DNA of 64,000 nt. It comes from Gonapodya sp. JEL0774. Taxonomy: Eukaryota > Monoblepharomycota > Monoblepharidomycetes > Monoblepharidales > Gonapodyaceae. Positions 46,013-55,981 of this stretch are shown in pieces. The notes under the pieces were generated by a model, which saw nothing but the letters and a program-made list of their open reading frames with translations, was not told the origin of the DNA and did no database searches. Every line of letters begins with the position of its first letter. Positions within the stretch are counted from its first letter, which is position 1. The stretch lies in assembly GCA_027604505.1 (NCBI GenBank), contig JADIIX010000060.1, positions 62,001 to 126,000 of the forward strand. The letters are read 5' to 3'. A program made the translations under genes and the position numbers.

Positions 46013-47230
46013 GATTTCGTAAAGTTGGTTGGTATGAAAAGTTTGATAGAGTATGGAGAAGTGGAGAAGAAATGCTTTGGTTGTGTTGCCCGTGCACTCA
46101 ATTCAATGTGACACACACAACATAAAATGATTCGATTGAGTCAGACAAACGACCAAAACTAGAAGTTCTGAACTAGACGTGCGCAGAAAAGACTGACTGA
46201 AGGCAAAATCTAAGCAAGCAGCGTTCTGTTCCGTGGCTCGCTTCTCGAAAACGCTGTGGTTGGCACAAGCTCCTTGACTTATTGTCTTGAATGCAGCATC
46301 AATACTTTTCAATTAAGTTGATACAATGACAAGCTCTTGAGTTGATTTCGTTGTGAAGCGTACATATATTCCGTGCGGGTAAAAGAATACGCAAAACTCG
46401 CTAAATGGCGTTACTATGGAGGTCGACAACATCGTTTTAAAAAGTGCGGATAACATGGCGTCCCGTTCTCTCTCCCCCCTTTTTGTAGCGTCGGATTGCT
46501 GGTTGCCGACTCAAGAAGCACCGGACTTCTCTACCGGGCCTGTCGGCTAGGTTGCCTTAGATCCTGTACCGGACTCGCACACACACAAGGTAAAAGAATA
46601 AGCAAAACTCGCTATGGCGGTACTATGGAGGTCATCAACGTCGTTCTAGAAAAGTGCGTGTAAAACTATGATACATTTGTTCCGTGAACATCGCTCATGA
46701 GCGTCGTTGTGGGTCTTTGCGATGTACCACACAGATCCTGTAATCTCTTGACATTGCTCGGCGTTTAGAAATGTAAATATCTCATGAAATCTGGATGGAA
46801 CCAGCATTCTCTTCTCTCTTGAGATCTCGTGCGTAAAGTAAGGACTTGGGAAGCCAAATAATGAATTGTTCCAGCTCATGATGATGAGATAGATCGGCGC
46901 AATTGCCGTTGGAAAACATGAGCCATTTCTGGTGATCGGCTTTGGGCTGTCAATTATTCTGCGGCCTGCATCTCACCAAAACAAACGCGGGCTTGGAATC
47001 TCACTCCGTCAAACGTTGAATTCCTCGCACTATTAGATTAGTATGTTACTACCAAACACTCTGATATGAAGTCTCATTTTCGCGTTTTTAAATTGATCAC
47101 CAAACCCATGGTGTTCCACTTCAACCGTCGCCAGGACACTTGAACGCCCTGACACCGACCTCTGCAATACCCACTGAACTGTTAAAACTACTGATCTCGC
47201 CCCACGTTGCATCTGTCACCTCCTCTCCCA
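46013..47230. other. Intergenic, contains a diverged direct repeat
   Basis: 1.2 kb without a recognisable gene between TFIIB and the transporter. Two related ~75-base blocks (about 46378 and 46589) are listed separately. Confidence 0.5.
46378..46666. repeat. Diverged direct repeat, two copies of ~75 bp
   Basis: Both copies start GGTAAAAGAATA and share GCAAAACTCGCTA, ACTATGGAGGTC, a CAAC.TCGTT core and AAAAGTGCG. Copy 1 is about 46378-46450 and copy 2 about 46589-46662. Some 135 bases lie between them. They may be remnants of a non-autonomous element or of a local duplication. Confidence 0.65.
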
Positions 47231-48931
47231 CTACACAACGTTTCCTTTGACTTGCTTAACCTCAGAAACGTCGATGTCCCGGAAAAGAAGGACAGCAGCA
47301 ACGCCAAACAGCCACGCCACAGTTGCCACTATCAAAATTGCCGTCTGCGCGTCCCCGTACGCGTGTTGAATCGCCGTTCGTGCGTCGGATCCAACAGGGT
47401 ACGAAAGCTGAACGGTGATGTCCGAGTAGATCGCCACGAGGTTTGGAAGCTCTTCCGCGGGAAGGTACAGGGCAAGCTTGGCAGGAAGGACGTTTTGCCA
47501 TATCGCCGAACTGACTGTCAAGGCGATGGCGCTACCCACGTTACCGAAAAATGAAACGATCGCGAACGCAACTGCAACCTGCTGGTGGGCGACAGCTGCC
47601 AGAATTGCGATTTCGTCAGCGATCATGACGATGCCGGAGGCGATGGTTATGAGTATCTGGCACATGATGATGTACCCGATGTGGGAGTTGGGGGTGCGGA
47701 AGTAGATCAACAGGCCCGTGCCGAGAATGTTCAACGGAATGCCGCCGTAGAGACAGAAGTACTTGAAGCGCCCCGTGCGTCGAATGACGTAGCCGGCAGC
47801 AAGGGCGAAGAGTCCAAAGCCCGCCGTGTACACCTGAACGACATAGTTGGCGTCAGTAACGGAGAGGTTGTTGACCACTTGGAGGAACGAGCTGAAGTAG
47901 CTGGACCAGCAAAAGTACGTGAAAAAGAGCGTGGCGGAGAGCAAGCAAGCCCCCAATACTGTCCGTTCTGTGATCATCGAGTACGGAATAAATGTGACGG
48001 GAGCAAAGGACCGCTCCCAAATGACAAAGATACCGCAGAGAAGGCATCCGAACACCAACAGGCAAATGACGAGTGGCGATGCCCAGCCGGATGGTTGCAT
48101 GGTATAAAGGTTGAACGGGAGAAGAATGAGTGCAACGCCCGCCGAAAGGAGGATGACGCCGATAATGTCGAATTCACGACAGTAGTGGACAATAGATTCT
48201 GCCCATGAAGATTGCTCGATTGGTGATGCAGGAATAATGTTGAGCTTCTTCGCCTTCGCCATGTTGTACTGAAGCAGTGTGTACAGTGGGAGAGCGACTG
48301 CGGGGACGAGAATTGCAAACGTTCCAAATGCCCACGGCCAGCCTGATCCGTCGAGAAAGCTTGTCGAAATCGGCCCGCCAAGCCAGCAGGTTATGATATA
48401 GGGCGACGTTGAAAAGGCCACCATCAACCCTCTGTTCCGAAGGGAGGACGTGTCGGCCACGAACACGTTCAAGGTGTACTGAAGGCCCGTGTTGCCGACC
48501 GTGTAGAAGATCTGTGCTGCTGCGTACACCTCAACGGTTTGACAAGCGGCCATCATCACAAGACCCGAAGTGGCGATGAGGACGCAGAGGAGGTATCCCT
48601 GGGGTCTGCCAAACACGTCGAGAATCTTGGCAATAGCGAAGCTGGTGCATCCCCCGATGATACTGCTGAGGACGCTGATCGTCGGGATGAGCGAGTGTTG
48701 GGAGAATGACGATGTGACGTAGGGAATCAGGGACGCTTGCACACCGGAGAGCAGTCCTTCGACGAGGAAGGTGAGCCATATGAGTACGTAGGCAAGAACC
48801 AGGGCGTTGCGAGACCACACCGTGGTGAGGGCCTCGATGTTTTGGATTCCAGCCTGCACGGGACTCGTCTCGGATGCGTGTGGGGATTCGCCGTCCACGT
48901 TTTCAGTAAGCACGGGTTTCAGGTCGTCCAT
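47231..48931 (-). CDS. MFS siderophore-iron transporter (SIT/ARN family), single exon
   Basis: One uninterrupted frame of 566 residues, from ATG 48931 (MDDLKPVLTENVDG) to TAG 47231. About 14 membrane helices, the number usual for the SIT family. Landmarks: EGLLSGVQASLIPYVTSSFS, IAKILDVFGRPQGYLL, NVFVADTSSLRNRGLMVAFS, TSPYIIT, GWPWAFGTFAILVPAVALPL, YFSSFLQVVNNLSVTDANYV, and C-terminal AIQHAYGDAQTAILIVATVA. Such proteins import ferric siderophores by proton symport at the plasma membrane or endosome. The close fit to ascomycete MirB/Arn proteins and the total absence of introns, next to genes with 2-20 introns, make horizontal acquisition or retroposition plausible. Function and start are well supported; the substrate is not known. 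Confidence 0.92.
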   Translation of the reverse strand: MDDLKPVLTENVDGESPHASETSPVQAGIQNIEALTTVWSRNALVLAYVLIWLTFLVEGLLSGVQASLIPYVTSSFSQHSLIPTISVLSSIIGGCTSFAIAKILDVFGRPQGYLLCVLIATSGLVMMAACQTVEVYAAAQIFYTVGNTGLQYTLNVFVADTSSLRNRGLMVAFSTSPYIITCWLGGPISTSFLDGSGWPWAFGTFAILVPAVALPLYTLLQYNMAKAKKLNIIPASPIEQSSWAESIVHYCREFDIIGVILLSAGVALILLPFNLYTMQPSGWASPLVICLLVFGCLLCGIFVIWERSFAPVTFIPYSMITERTVLGACLLSATLFFTYFCWSSYFSSFLQVVNNLSVTDANYVVQVYTAGFGLFALAAGYVIRRTGRFKYFCLYGGIPLNILGTGLLIYFRTPNSHIGYIIMCQILITIASGIVMIADEIAILAAVAHQQVAVAFAIVSFFGNVGSAIALTVSSAIWQNVLPAKLALYLPAEELPNLVAIYSDITVQLSYPVGSDARTAIQHAYGDAQTAILIVATVAWLFGVAAVLLFRDIDVSEVKQVKGNVV

Positions 48932-49082
48932 TGCAGGATGTGACTGGAGTGTGGAACAGTGATGGTATGTCGAATGTAGGGAGGACAGAAGGTGAACTTC
49001 AGAGCTTCCCTCGCAACGTCCGCTTCGGTGGCGCACTCACAAGCTCAAGGGAGCGAATCGATTAGGAATCTCGCGAAATGTT

Positions 49083-51051
49083 TCAACAAAAACGGCCGAC
49101 GGGGTGAAAAAAAATCAGGCGGGCTGGGGTCGGCCACGTTTGCACGGAACCTGATTGGCTCTGCTTCCGATCGGCAGAACTGGCTGTTTGACTGCTGCGA
49201 CTGGGCTGGCGACATGAATCCCCCTGCACTGAACATTTCATCGGAAGAGAGATGAGTGTGGGCTGTGGAGGGACGGGGCTGGCGAGGGTTTGTTCCGTCA
49301 GCAAAAATGGCTCAACGTGGACCCTGAATATGTTCACCCTGAAACCTGCCTCACTGTACCATGTATCATCCTGCGCCCAACCCGGCAGATGGCCCAACTT
49401 CTCACGCAAACCATCAGGCAACCGACCAACTTCAAACTCCCAAACCCTCCAATCCAACACATCCCCCTCACGACCCTCAAGAACCAGCCGCTCCCACGCC
49501 TCTTCCACCTTCCTCTCCCACACCAATGTCCGCGGACATCCCCCACCAACCCCACCAAACTCTACGTACCCTTGTTACCAACTCATTGCGGGGACGCACC
49601 AAGGGACCAGCGCCGCGTCCAGCAGTGTAAGGCTGTGCCACCGAATTCATGAATCATGGCGTTGGGCCGAGAAGCTGGTGGCGCCGCGGCGGCTTGCGGA
49701 GCCGAAGCCGTCTGCGCAGGAGGAGGGATGAGAGGCGTGGGGCACGTGCACCTGAAGTGCTGTGGGTTGTTACGGTGCGTGTGTGCACACGTACAGGCGC
49801 AAGCAGCCCTGGTGCAGAGACCGTTCTGACACTCAAGGCAGCACTGACGCCAGCTTCGTAGGCGAGGAGAATGTTCTCGTACGGCTACACCGCCGACCAT
49901 AGACCCATGGAAGTGAGCCAACTGGAAAAGAGACGGCGCAGTGCTTGAGATATGAAAGGGAATCCACCACTTTTCCCGCCAAGAAAGACTCCATGCGTAC
50001 GCATCCAGCAAAGTAGTCCCTGCATTGAAGTCCTTACGAAGGACGGCTGCCGCAGGCCCTCACCAGAGATCCGGTGCCCCGAGCCTCGTCCGTGCAAACA
50101 CGAAGGGAACCGGGGAGTACTCCAGGTTGTTGGACGCCCCATGCTGCGAGCCCGAGGGGACATGGAGCGGAATGAAACGGCTGAGGTGGGGAGATCGAAG
50201 GGCCCAGCACTCACCAACGTGCTCTGGCAACCCTGACAGATCAACCCTGGAGGAGCTTGCGACTGCATTTAGATGGGAGCGCGCAGTCCCCGTGGAGATG
50301 GTCTTTGCAGTAGATTGCGTGGTGGGAACAAAGGGGTCGGTGAGTGCAAGGGGTGCCAAGGGCGGCGGGTCGGAGGGCATGAAGAACCCAGCATTGGGCA
50401 ACTAAAGCCGCGCAGTTGTTGGCAAAGGGGCTGAGGAGGGAGCGGTTGGGGGGTCAGATCGGGCGAGGAAGGTGTGAAGACAGGAGCGCATTCTGGGACT
50501 TTGCTTCACATTTAAGATCGGCGCGCTGCTGGTCAATATCGATCTGCTAAGCAGCCACCTGAGCAGCTAAAGAGTCCAAGGAGAGAGTGGAGTCCTCGAC
50601 GAAGCTGGTGTAAGAACCGGCTGATTCGTTGCCCACTACGCCTAGGGCGACCACCACTTTGGAGGCAGAGACATTGGGATCGGCGGAAGATCCTGCCCCG
50701 CCGGACTGATCAGGTGCTGCCAGGACCTTGTACCCTCTACTGACCCTGGGTTAGCTCGGTTTTTGCGCCTTTGGAGGCACCTTGGGCGGCATCGGGCTGG
50801 AGAAAGGGGGACAACCTGTGAACCAACGATGATTCCCCCACTGTGGCGACCACGTCAGATCCGCGCTGCAACGAGAGAGTGGTGCGGGGTAGGGGAATAG
50901 AGGGGCGGGGCGAGGAGGAGGTGACTGCCGCGCAGGGCACATGAGCCGGGCAAAAACCCATACAAGTTTTCGCACCCGGAAATTCCCACCGAGTGGACAC
51001 GGTGTCATTATCGGGCGTTGGGGGACGAACGACTTGTAAGGGACAAGTCAA
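49083..51051 (-). CDS. Uncharacterised multi-exon gene candidate(s), poorly resolved
   Basis: Several minus-strand frames look coding and can be linked in phase: ..SDVVATVGESSLVHRLSPFL../TELTQ (to 50753), APDQSGGAGSSADPNVSASK and VVVALGVVGNESAGSYTSFV (about 50.56-50.71 kb), then MPSDPPPLAPLALTDPFVPT (ATG 50380) to LSGLPEHV with a perfect donor GTGAGT near 50220. Next come an exon ending ..RLGAPDLW or RGTGSL near 50060, and one beginning near 50028. A Cys-rich stretch (CLECQNGLCTRAACAC) lies at 49.78-49.84 kb, and RKVEEAWERLVLEGREGDVL near 49.5 kb. No domain is recognised. Frame choice is ambiguous and there may be two genes. Confidence 0.28.
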
Positions 51052-51142
51052 GGATTTCTTCGAAAATGCAAAGATGATGTGATGCCCTTCTCATTTTTTT
51101 GTAATGCTTGAAAACACTATATTTCTCCATTTCTGTAATTTT

Positions 51143-51427
51143 TCATAAATCATAATACACATCTCTTTGAGCTGCTGCTGGGGCCACAACAACGGTGAAG
51201 CTCTTGGTGATTGGCGGTTTCGGGTGGACACGTGACATTGACAAAAGTCCGTTTTCAATGGTGTCATGCACGATGAGAACTCTAGTATGTCTGCAAATTT
51301 GGTTGCCCCTCTTCGTTTCGGGCCATTCTTCCACTCCTAAGGTACTATTTTGATCTCTTTTAAGCAAGGAGAAGCGTTCCATTGCGGCGTGATTGTCAAG
51401 ATCGTGACGGGGCATTTCTTGGTGTTG
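51143..51427 (-). CDS. Small hypothetical protein, uncertain
   Basis: ATG 51427 to a stop at 51143 on the minus strand: about 94 residues, MPRHDLDNHAAMERFSLLKR to VVVAPAAAQRDVYYDL. No family match. It lies head-to-head with RPL12, so it could also be upstream noise. Confidence 0.22.
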   Translation of the reverse strand, partial: QHQEMPRHDLDNHAAMERFSLLKRDQNSTLGVEEWPETKRGNQICRHTRVLIVHDTIENGLLSMSRVHPKPPITKSFTVVVAPAAAQRDVYYDL

Positions 51428-51813
51428 CGTTCCCACTTCCCCGGATGGCGCCGATCTGGCCCGCGGTGCCCCTGCCTGCGACTGCGACTGCGACTTGATG
51501 TCGAGGGAGAATAAAAAATCATTTGAGGCGAAGTTCGGTGTGTGAGTCTCTTATTTGGGCGAGTGCAGGGTGCATGTGGGGGGGCTGGTCGAGGGGTGGG
51601 GGAGCAGCACCCAAGCACAACCAACCATCCATCGTTCATCCAGCACCAACTTGGTTGATTGTTGGGAAAGCGAGTTGGCAGACAGGAAAAAAGGCAGCGG
51701 ACTTGAAGACTCGACCGGGACTGGGACCGGGACTCGTTTGAACAGCAGCAGCACTCGCACTCCTCGCACTCCCCTCGCATCCCACTGACCGCACTCATCC
51801 CACTCACATCAAC

Positions 51814-53289
51814 ATGCCTCCCAAAGTCAGTGAGGCTGTTGTCTTCCTTCCTTCTCTCTCTCTCTGCTGCTGCTGACTCTGCCACTCTCCCTACTCTCGC
51901 CTCCCCTCCCTCCCTCTGCCCCTCTCTCCCCTAGTTCGACCCATCAGAAGTCAAGATCGGTCTGTACCTCTCTCCCTCTCCCCTCTCCCCTCATACCCCT
52001 CTTATACCCTCTCACCCTCCCTCCCTCCTCCCTCTTACCCCTCCTCACACCCCTCTCTCTTGCCCCCACTCTCCCTCCCCACAGTCATCCTCAGGACCAC
52101 TGGCGGCGAAGTCGGCGGTGCCTCGGCCCTCGCTCCAAAACTCGGCCCTCTTGGTCTTGTACGTACTCTCTCTCTCTCTCTCTCTCCCTCCCTCCACCCC
52201 CTCTCATGCCTCCTTGTCACCCCCACCCCTTCTCCCCTCCCCCATCTCCCCCCTCTCCCCCCCTCTCTCAGGCACCCAAAAAAGTCGGTGAAGACATCGC
52301 CAAGGCCACTCAATCCTGGAAGGGCCTCAAGGTGACCGTCAAGCTTACCGTCCAGAACAGGCAGGCAACCATCGAGGTCGTCCCCGCAGCCGCCTCCTTG
52401 GTCATTCAGGCTCTCAAGGAGCCTCCTCGTGATAAGAAGAAGGAGAAGAACAGTGAGTACCCCGACCCAGCGAGCGTCAGCGAGCTGGTCTCCCGACCGA
52501 AGGGAGGTAGTCCGCCGGAGGCGAATTCTCCCGACCGAAGGGAGGCAGTCCGCCGGAGGCGAATTCTCCAGCCATATGCACTAGTTGACCCACTCTCTGC
52601 CCCCCCCTGACCCCATTCACCCCCTTCACACCCTTGACCCCTAACCCCCCAGTCAAGCACACCGGCAACATCCCCCTCGACACCATTGTCGACATCGCGC
52701 GCAAAATGCACCACAAGTCCTTGTCCAAGGACCTCCGCGGCACCGTCAAGCAGATTTTGGGAACCGCAAACTCGGTCGGATGTACCGTCGACGGCAAGAG
52801 CCCCAGGGAGATTCAGCAGGGGATCGATGATGGTAGTGTGGTTGTGCCGGTGGGTACTATCGAGGGCGAGCGTCAGCGAGCTGCTTTCCCGACCGAAGGG
52901 AGGCAGTCCGCCGGAGGCGAATTACCCCCGCGCCGAAGGCGAATTGACCAGCGCCGAAGGCGAATGACAATCCTCCAGAGAGCAATCGCCGGTCGGGGAG
53001 AGTGGTAGCGGGCTTGCCCGCCGAGAGACACTCGTGCGGGCCCCCCACTGGCCCCGACGTGCTTGTGCTTTTTGTTTGTTGTCGTGCTCGCGCTCGGTCC
53101 CTATGTCACCACTCACCCACGACGCGTTTTTCGTCTCCTCCCCCTCCCTCCCCACCCCCACCCCATGACCCATCCTCTCGCCTCTTGCCTCGCGACCCGC
53201 CCCGCGTGCGCCCTTGTTCCTCACCTCGTTCCACCGCATCGTCGTCCCCCTCGTACCCTTGTGTTCACAATCATTCACAGGAGAAATAA
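51814..53289 (+). CDS. RPL12: 60S ribosomal protein uL11 (RPL12)
   Basis: Six exons (51814-51825, 51935-51959, 52085-52158, 52272-52452, 52653-52849, 53281-53289) sum to 498 nt, 165 residues, exactly the usual length. The chain reads [113 protein letters not shown] and VVVPEK. uL11 forms the base of the ribosomal P-stalk and binds the GTPase-associated centre. The first exon has four codons; the last has two codons plus TAA. Introns 1 and 2 have GTCAGT and GTCTGT donors. Introns 4 and 5 share a hairpin-rich repeat. Confidence 0.96.
52471..52565. repeat. Hairpin repeat in RPL12 intron 4 (two units)
   Basis: A 17-base leader (52471-52487) is followed by a 37-base unit at 52491-52527 and again at 52529-52565. 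The unit starts TCCCGACCGAAGGGAGG and ends CGCCGGAGGCGAATT. The two units differ at one base. Each can form two short stems (TCCC..GGGA and CGCC-GGA-GGCG). Confidence 0.9.
52867..52968. repeat. Hairpin repeat in RPL12 intron 5
   Basis: The same 17-base leader (52867-52883) is followed by a 37-base unit (52887-52923) identical to the second unit of intron 4. Two reduced hairpins CGCCGAAGGCGAATT and CGCCGAAGGCGAATG follow at about 52931-52965. Confidence 0.9.
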
Positions 53290-55981
53290 ACGGCGTGTGT
53301 GTGCGTGGGTGTGCGGGCGGGGAGGGCGCGGGAGTAGAGGGCACGGTCTACCGGGGTGGTCGGGTGTTGGCAAGCACCCGCGTGGTTGTGGTGGAGGCCG
53401 GTTCGACGGAGTTATTTCCCATAGCAAAATGTACATTCACTTTTGGAGAGGGGCGGGGGGGGGGCGGGACGGAGGCGGGGGCCGGGGCGGGGGGCGGCGT
53501 GTGGACGAGTGTGAGGACCGGGACTGTGTGGCCCGGTACCTGGACTTTCATGCCACCCCGGCGCTTGGACCTGGAACTGTGTTTTTTTCGCTGCGGGCGG
53601 GTGTTGGGCGTGTGTGTGGGTGGGGTTGCGGGACCTGTGGTGGTGGGCCGAGTGGGCGTGGGCGTGGGCGGTGGGACTCCCTTCTCCCCTCTACCCCCCC
53701 TCAAAGCACGACCCCCGTGGTGCGTTTGTTCTTTTATTTTAGAGTAGTTTCGAGCTCGGGCTCGGTGTGCCGTAGCCGTAGCCGTAGCCGGCGCCCATGG
53801 AGTGTTTTTGTAACCCTGCCCTGACGCACGTCACCGCACCGTGGTGGTGGAAAATATGGACCCGGGAACGGGGGATTTGCACTTAACGACGATGTGGAGA
53901 AAAAATGACGGGTGTGCGGCCGGGTTTGGGCGTTGTGCCCTGTGAGGTAGGGTTGAACTGGTTTTACCACACACGAGATGCCGGTCTCCTGCATCAATTC
54001 CCTCGCCCGCCGTCCCGCCTCCCGTCCCTCATTCTCCCCGCGACCTTGCGCTGCCGTGAGACAAACCAAAGCACGTGCGGGGGGCCCGGGCCCCAATAGA
54101 GAAGACCAGAAAACTGGAAAGGAAATGAGGAGCTGGTTTCGCGGTTGGGGAGCTGGGTTCTCCGATGCGCCGCACCGAGGCACCGGGCTGGTTCGTGAAT
54201 CGCGGGGGATGGGCATGGTATGGACAGCTATGCATGAGGGGTATGGACGGGACAGTGGCGGTCCGGATCGGTGGTGTGGAGTGGTCCGAGTGGAACGGGA
54301 CCGATGCGGTACAAGGGGTGATCCGGAACGCGGGGATTCCCCAGCTTCACCTGCGACCTGCGGGTGCGGCGCCCCATGTGAGCCCTGGACCGGATCTGGG
54401 GTTTGGCGCCACCACTCGCGCGTGATGGTGGTGTGGTGCAAGGGGGGAGGAGACAGGTCACGCCGGGCGGGGGCAAACCCCTCCGGCACCCACCGGCGAG
54501 GGCGGAGGTGGATGAATCGACGCACGAGTGGAGGTTTGACCGGCTGTGGAACCCGGTGGAATGAAACGTGCCGGTAAGTGACGGGTCGGGATTGGACGCT
54601 GGGACGGACACGGACACGACAAGGAGGGGCAACACCGAGACGCGAGGAAACGGAACCGGGAGACGAGTGCGGGGGATGATCCGATGGGGGACGGGGATGG
54701 GGATGGGACACGGGAGCGGCACACAGCACACTACGGGGGTGCGAGTGAGGGCGGGGGCGGGTGGGGGGAGGTGAGCCCGTTGAGCCCGTTGAGCCCGTCA
54801 GTGGGCGAGTCGTGATGGGTGGCCGGGGAACAAATGGGGGCGCCTCCGGGGGTTCTGGTGGCAGTCTTGCGTCTCTTGGCTCTGCAAGCATCGGCGGCGG
54901 TGAGACTGGCGGTATGATGGTCGTAGGTCTCGTAAGCGTGGCGGGATGAGCGGGGGAAGGCGGCCGGGTAAGGCGCAGCGGGGGTCGGTACGTGGTGGGG
55001 TGGGAGGAACGGGGTGTGGGGGTGCGGGTGCGGGGTTTCGTTTCGAACGCTGGAGGTAACCAACCCCTGGTGACAAGGCCTGGAGCTTGGAGAAGGAAAT
55101 CTCACCATGGGGACGGGGACGATGATGAACCATGGAACTGAGATGCTGGTTTATGAGAGATGCGGGCACACCACACCCAGGACCGTGGACACCGGAACAC
55201 CGAGCAATTGCACTGCTACTATCATTGGCGAATGTACACAATCTGTCGGACATTGCGGTCATCTTCGTCCACGTGACAGGGTTGAGGGGTGTGTTCGCTT
55301 TGTGCGAGGTGTGTCATGAGCCAGTGGTCGAAGCAAATACTTTGGCACGAACATGACGCTCAGGAAACCTGCAGCCGTATTCGCCAACCGTCCGCCCACT
55401 TGGAGTATGGAGTTCATATCGGTACTTGATTGGAAGAATGCCTTCGCCTGAAAGCCTGTTTGGCCTGATTATGAGTTGAGCTGGAACGGAAGCTGGCATC
55501 GAATTTTTTGCAATTGTTTCGTGAGGTGTGCTACTATGTGTATTTTATAGTTCTGTACGCAGCTTGGACGTTACGAGCATCGTCCACCGAAGAAAGTGAC
55601 GGGAAAATTCCTAGAGTAACGTACAGACGCAATCCTGCTAGAAATACCTGCGACACTGCTGTATTTGCCATACCTGTGAAAGCAAAGGAAATGCTATTCA
55701 GCGTGGAGGCTCGTGCCTTTACCCCACCCACCTTCCCAATTGGTTTGGAGAGCCAGTTCCGCTTTACAACCCAGCACCAGGCAAAGCCGCGAACACGCTG
55801 GCGATCTTCCCCTTTCCAACGCTCAGGCCTTGGACATCTGTCTTAGATCGCCCCCGAGCGTGCTGACCGCGCCAGTCCCAGGAAACCCAGCGCCGCGTGT
55901 CCCCGTCTTTCTTCGCCTCTCCTTGTCCCTCCAACCTCGTTCCACCGCCCGCCTCGCCTGGCTCTTTCCCTAGCGAACCAC
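53290..55981. other. 2.7 kb GC-rich region without a clear gene
   Basis: Long open frames here (for example a 385-codon minus frame at 53.7-54.9 kb) are Pro/Arg/Ser-rich and reflect base composition. A GAGCCCGTT triple repeat lies at 54772-54799. On the minus strand around 55.1-55.5 kb, RYELHTPSGRTVGEYGCRFP and, past an in-frame TGA, TKMTAMSDRLCTFANDSSSA look somewhat protein-like and may be remains of a gene. Confidence 0.4.
54772..54799. repeat. Short tandem repeat (GAGCCCGTT)3
   Basis: Three perfect 9-base units, GAGCCCGTT, the last incomplete at its final base. They lie in non-coding GC-rich DNA. Confidence 0.8.

Noticed and set aside
53734-54891. 385-codon minus-strand frame after RPL12
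   Set aside because: Pro/Arg/Ser-rich throughout, no motif, and open frames of similar length occur on both strands of the same GC-rich DNA.
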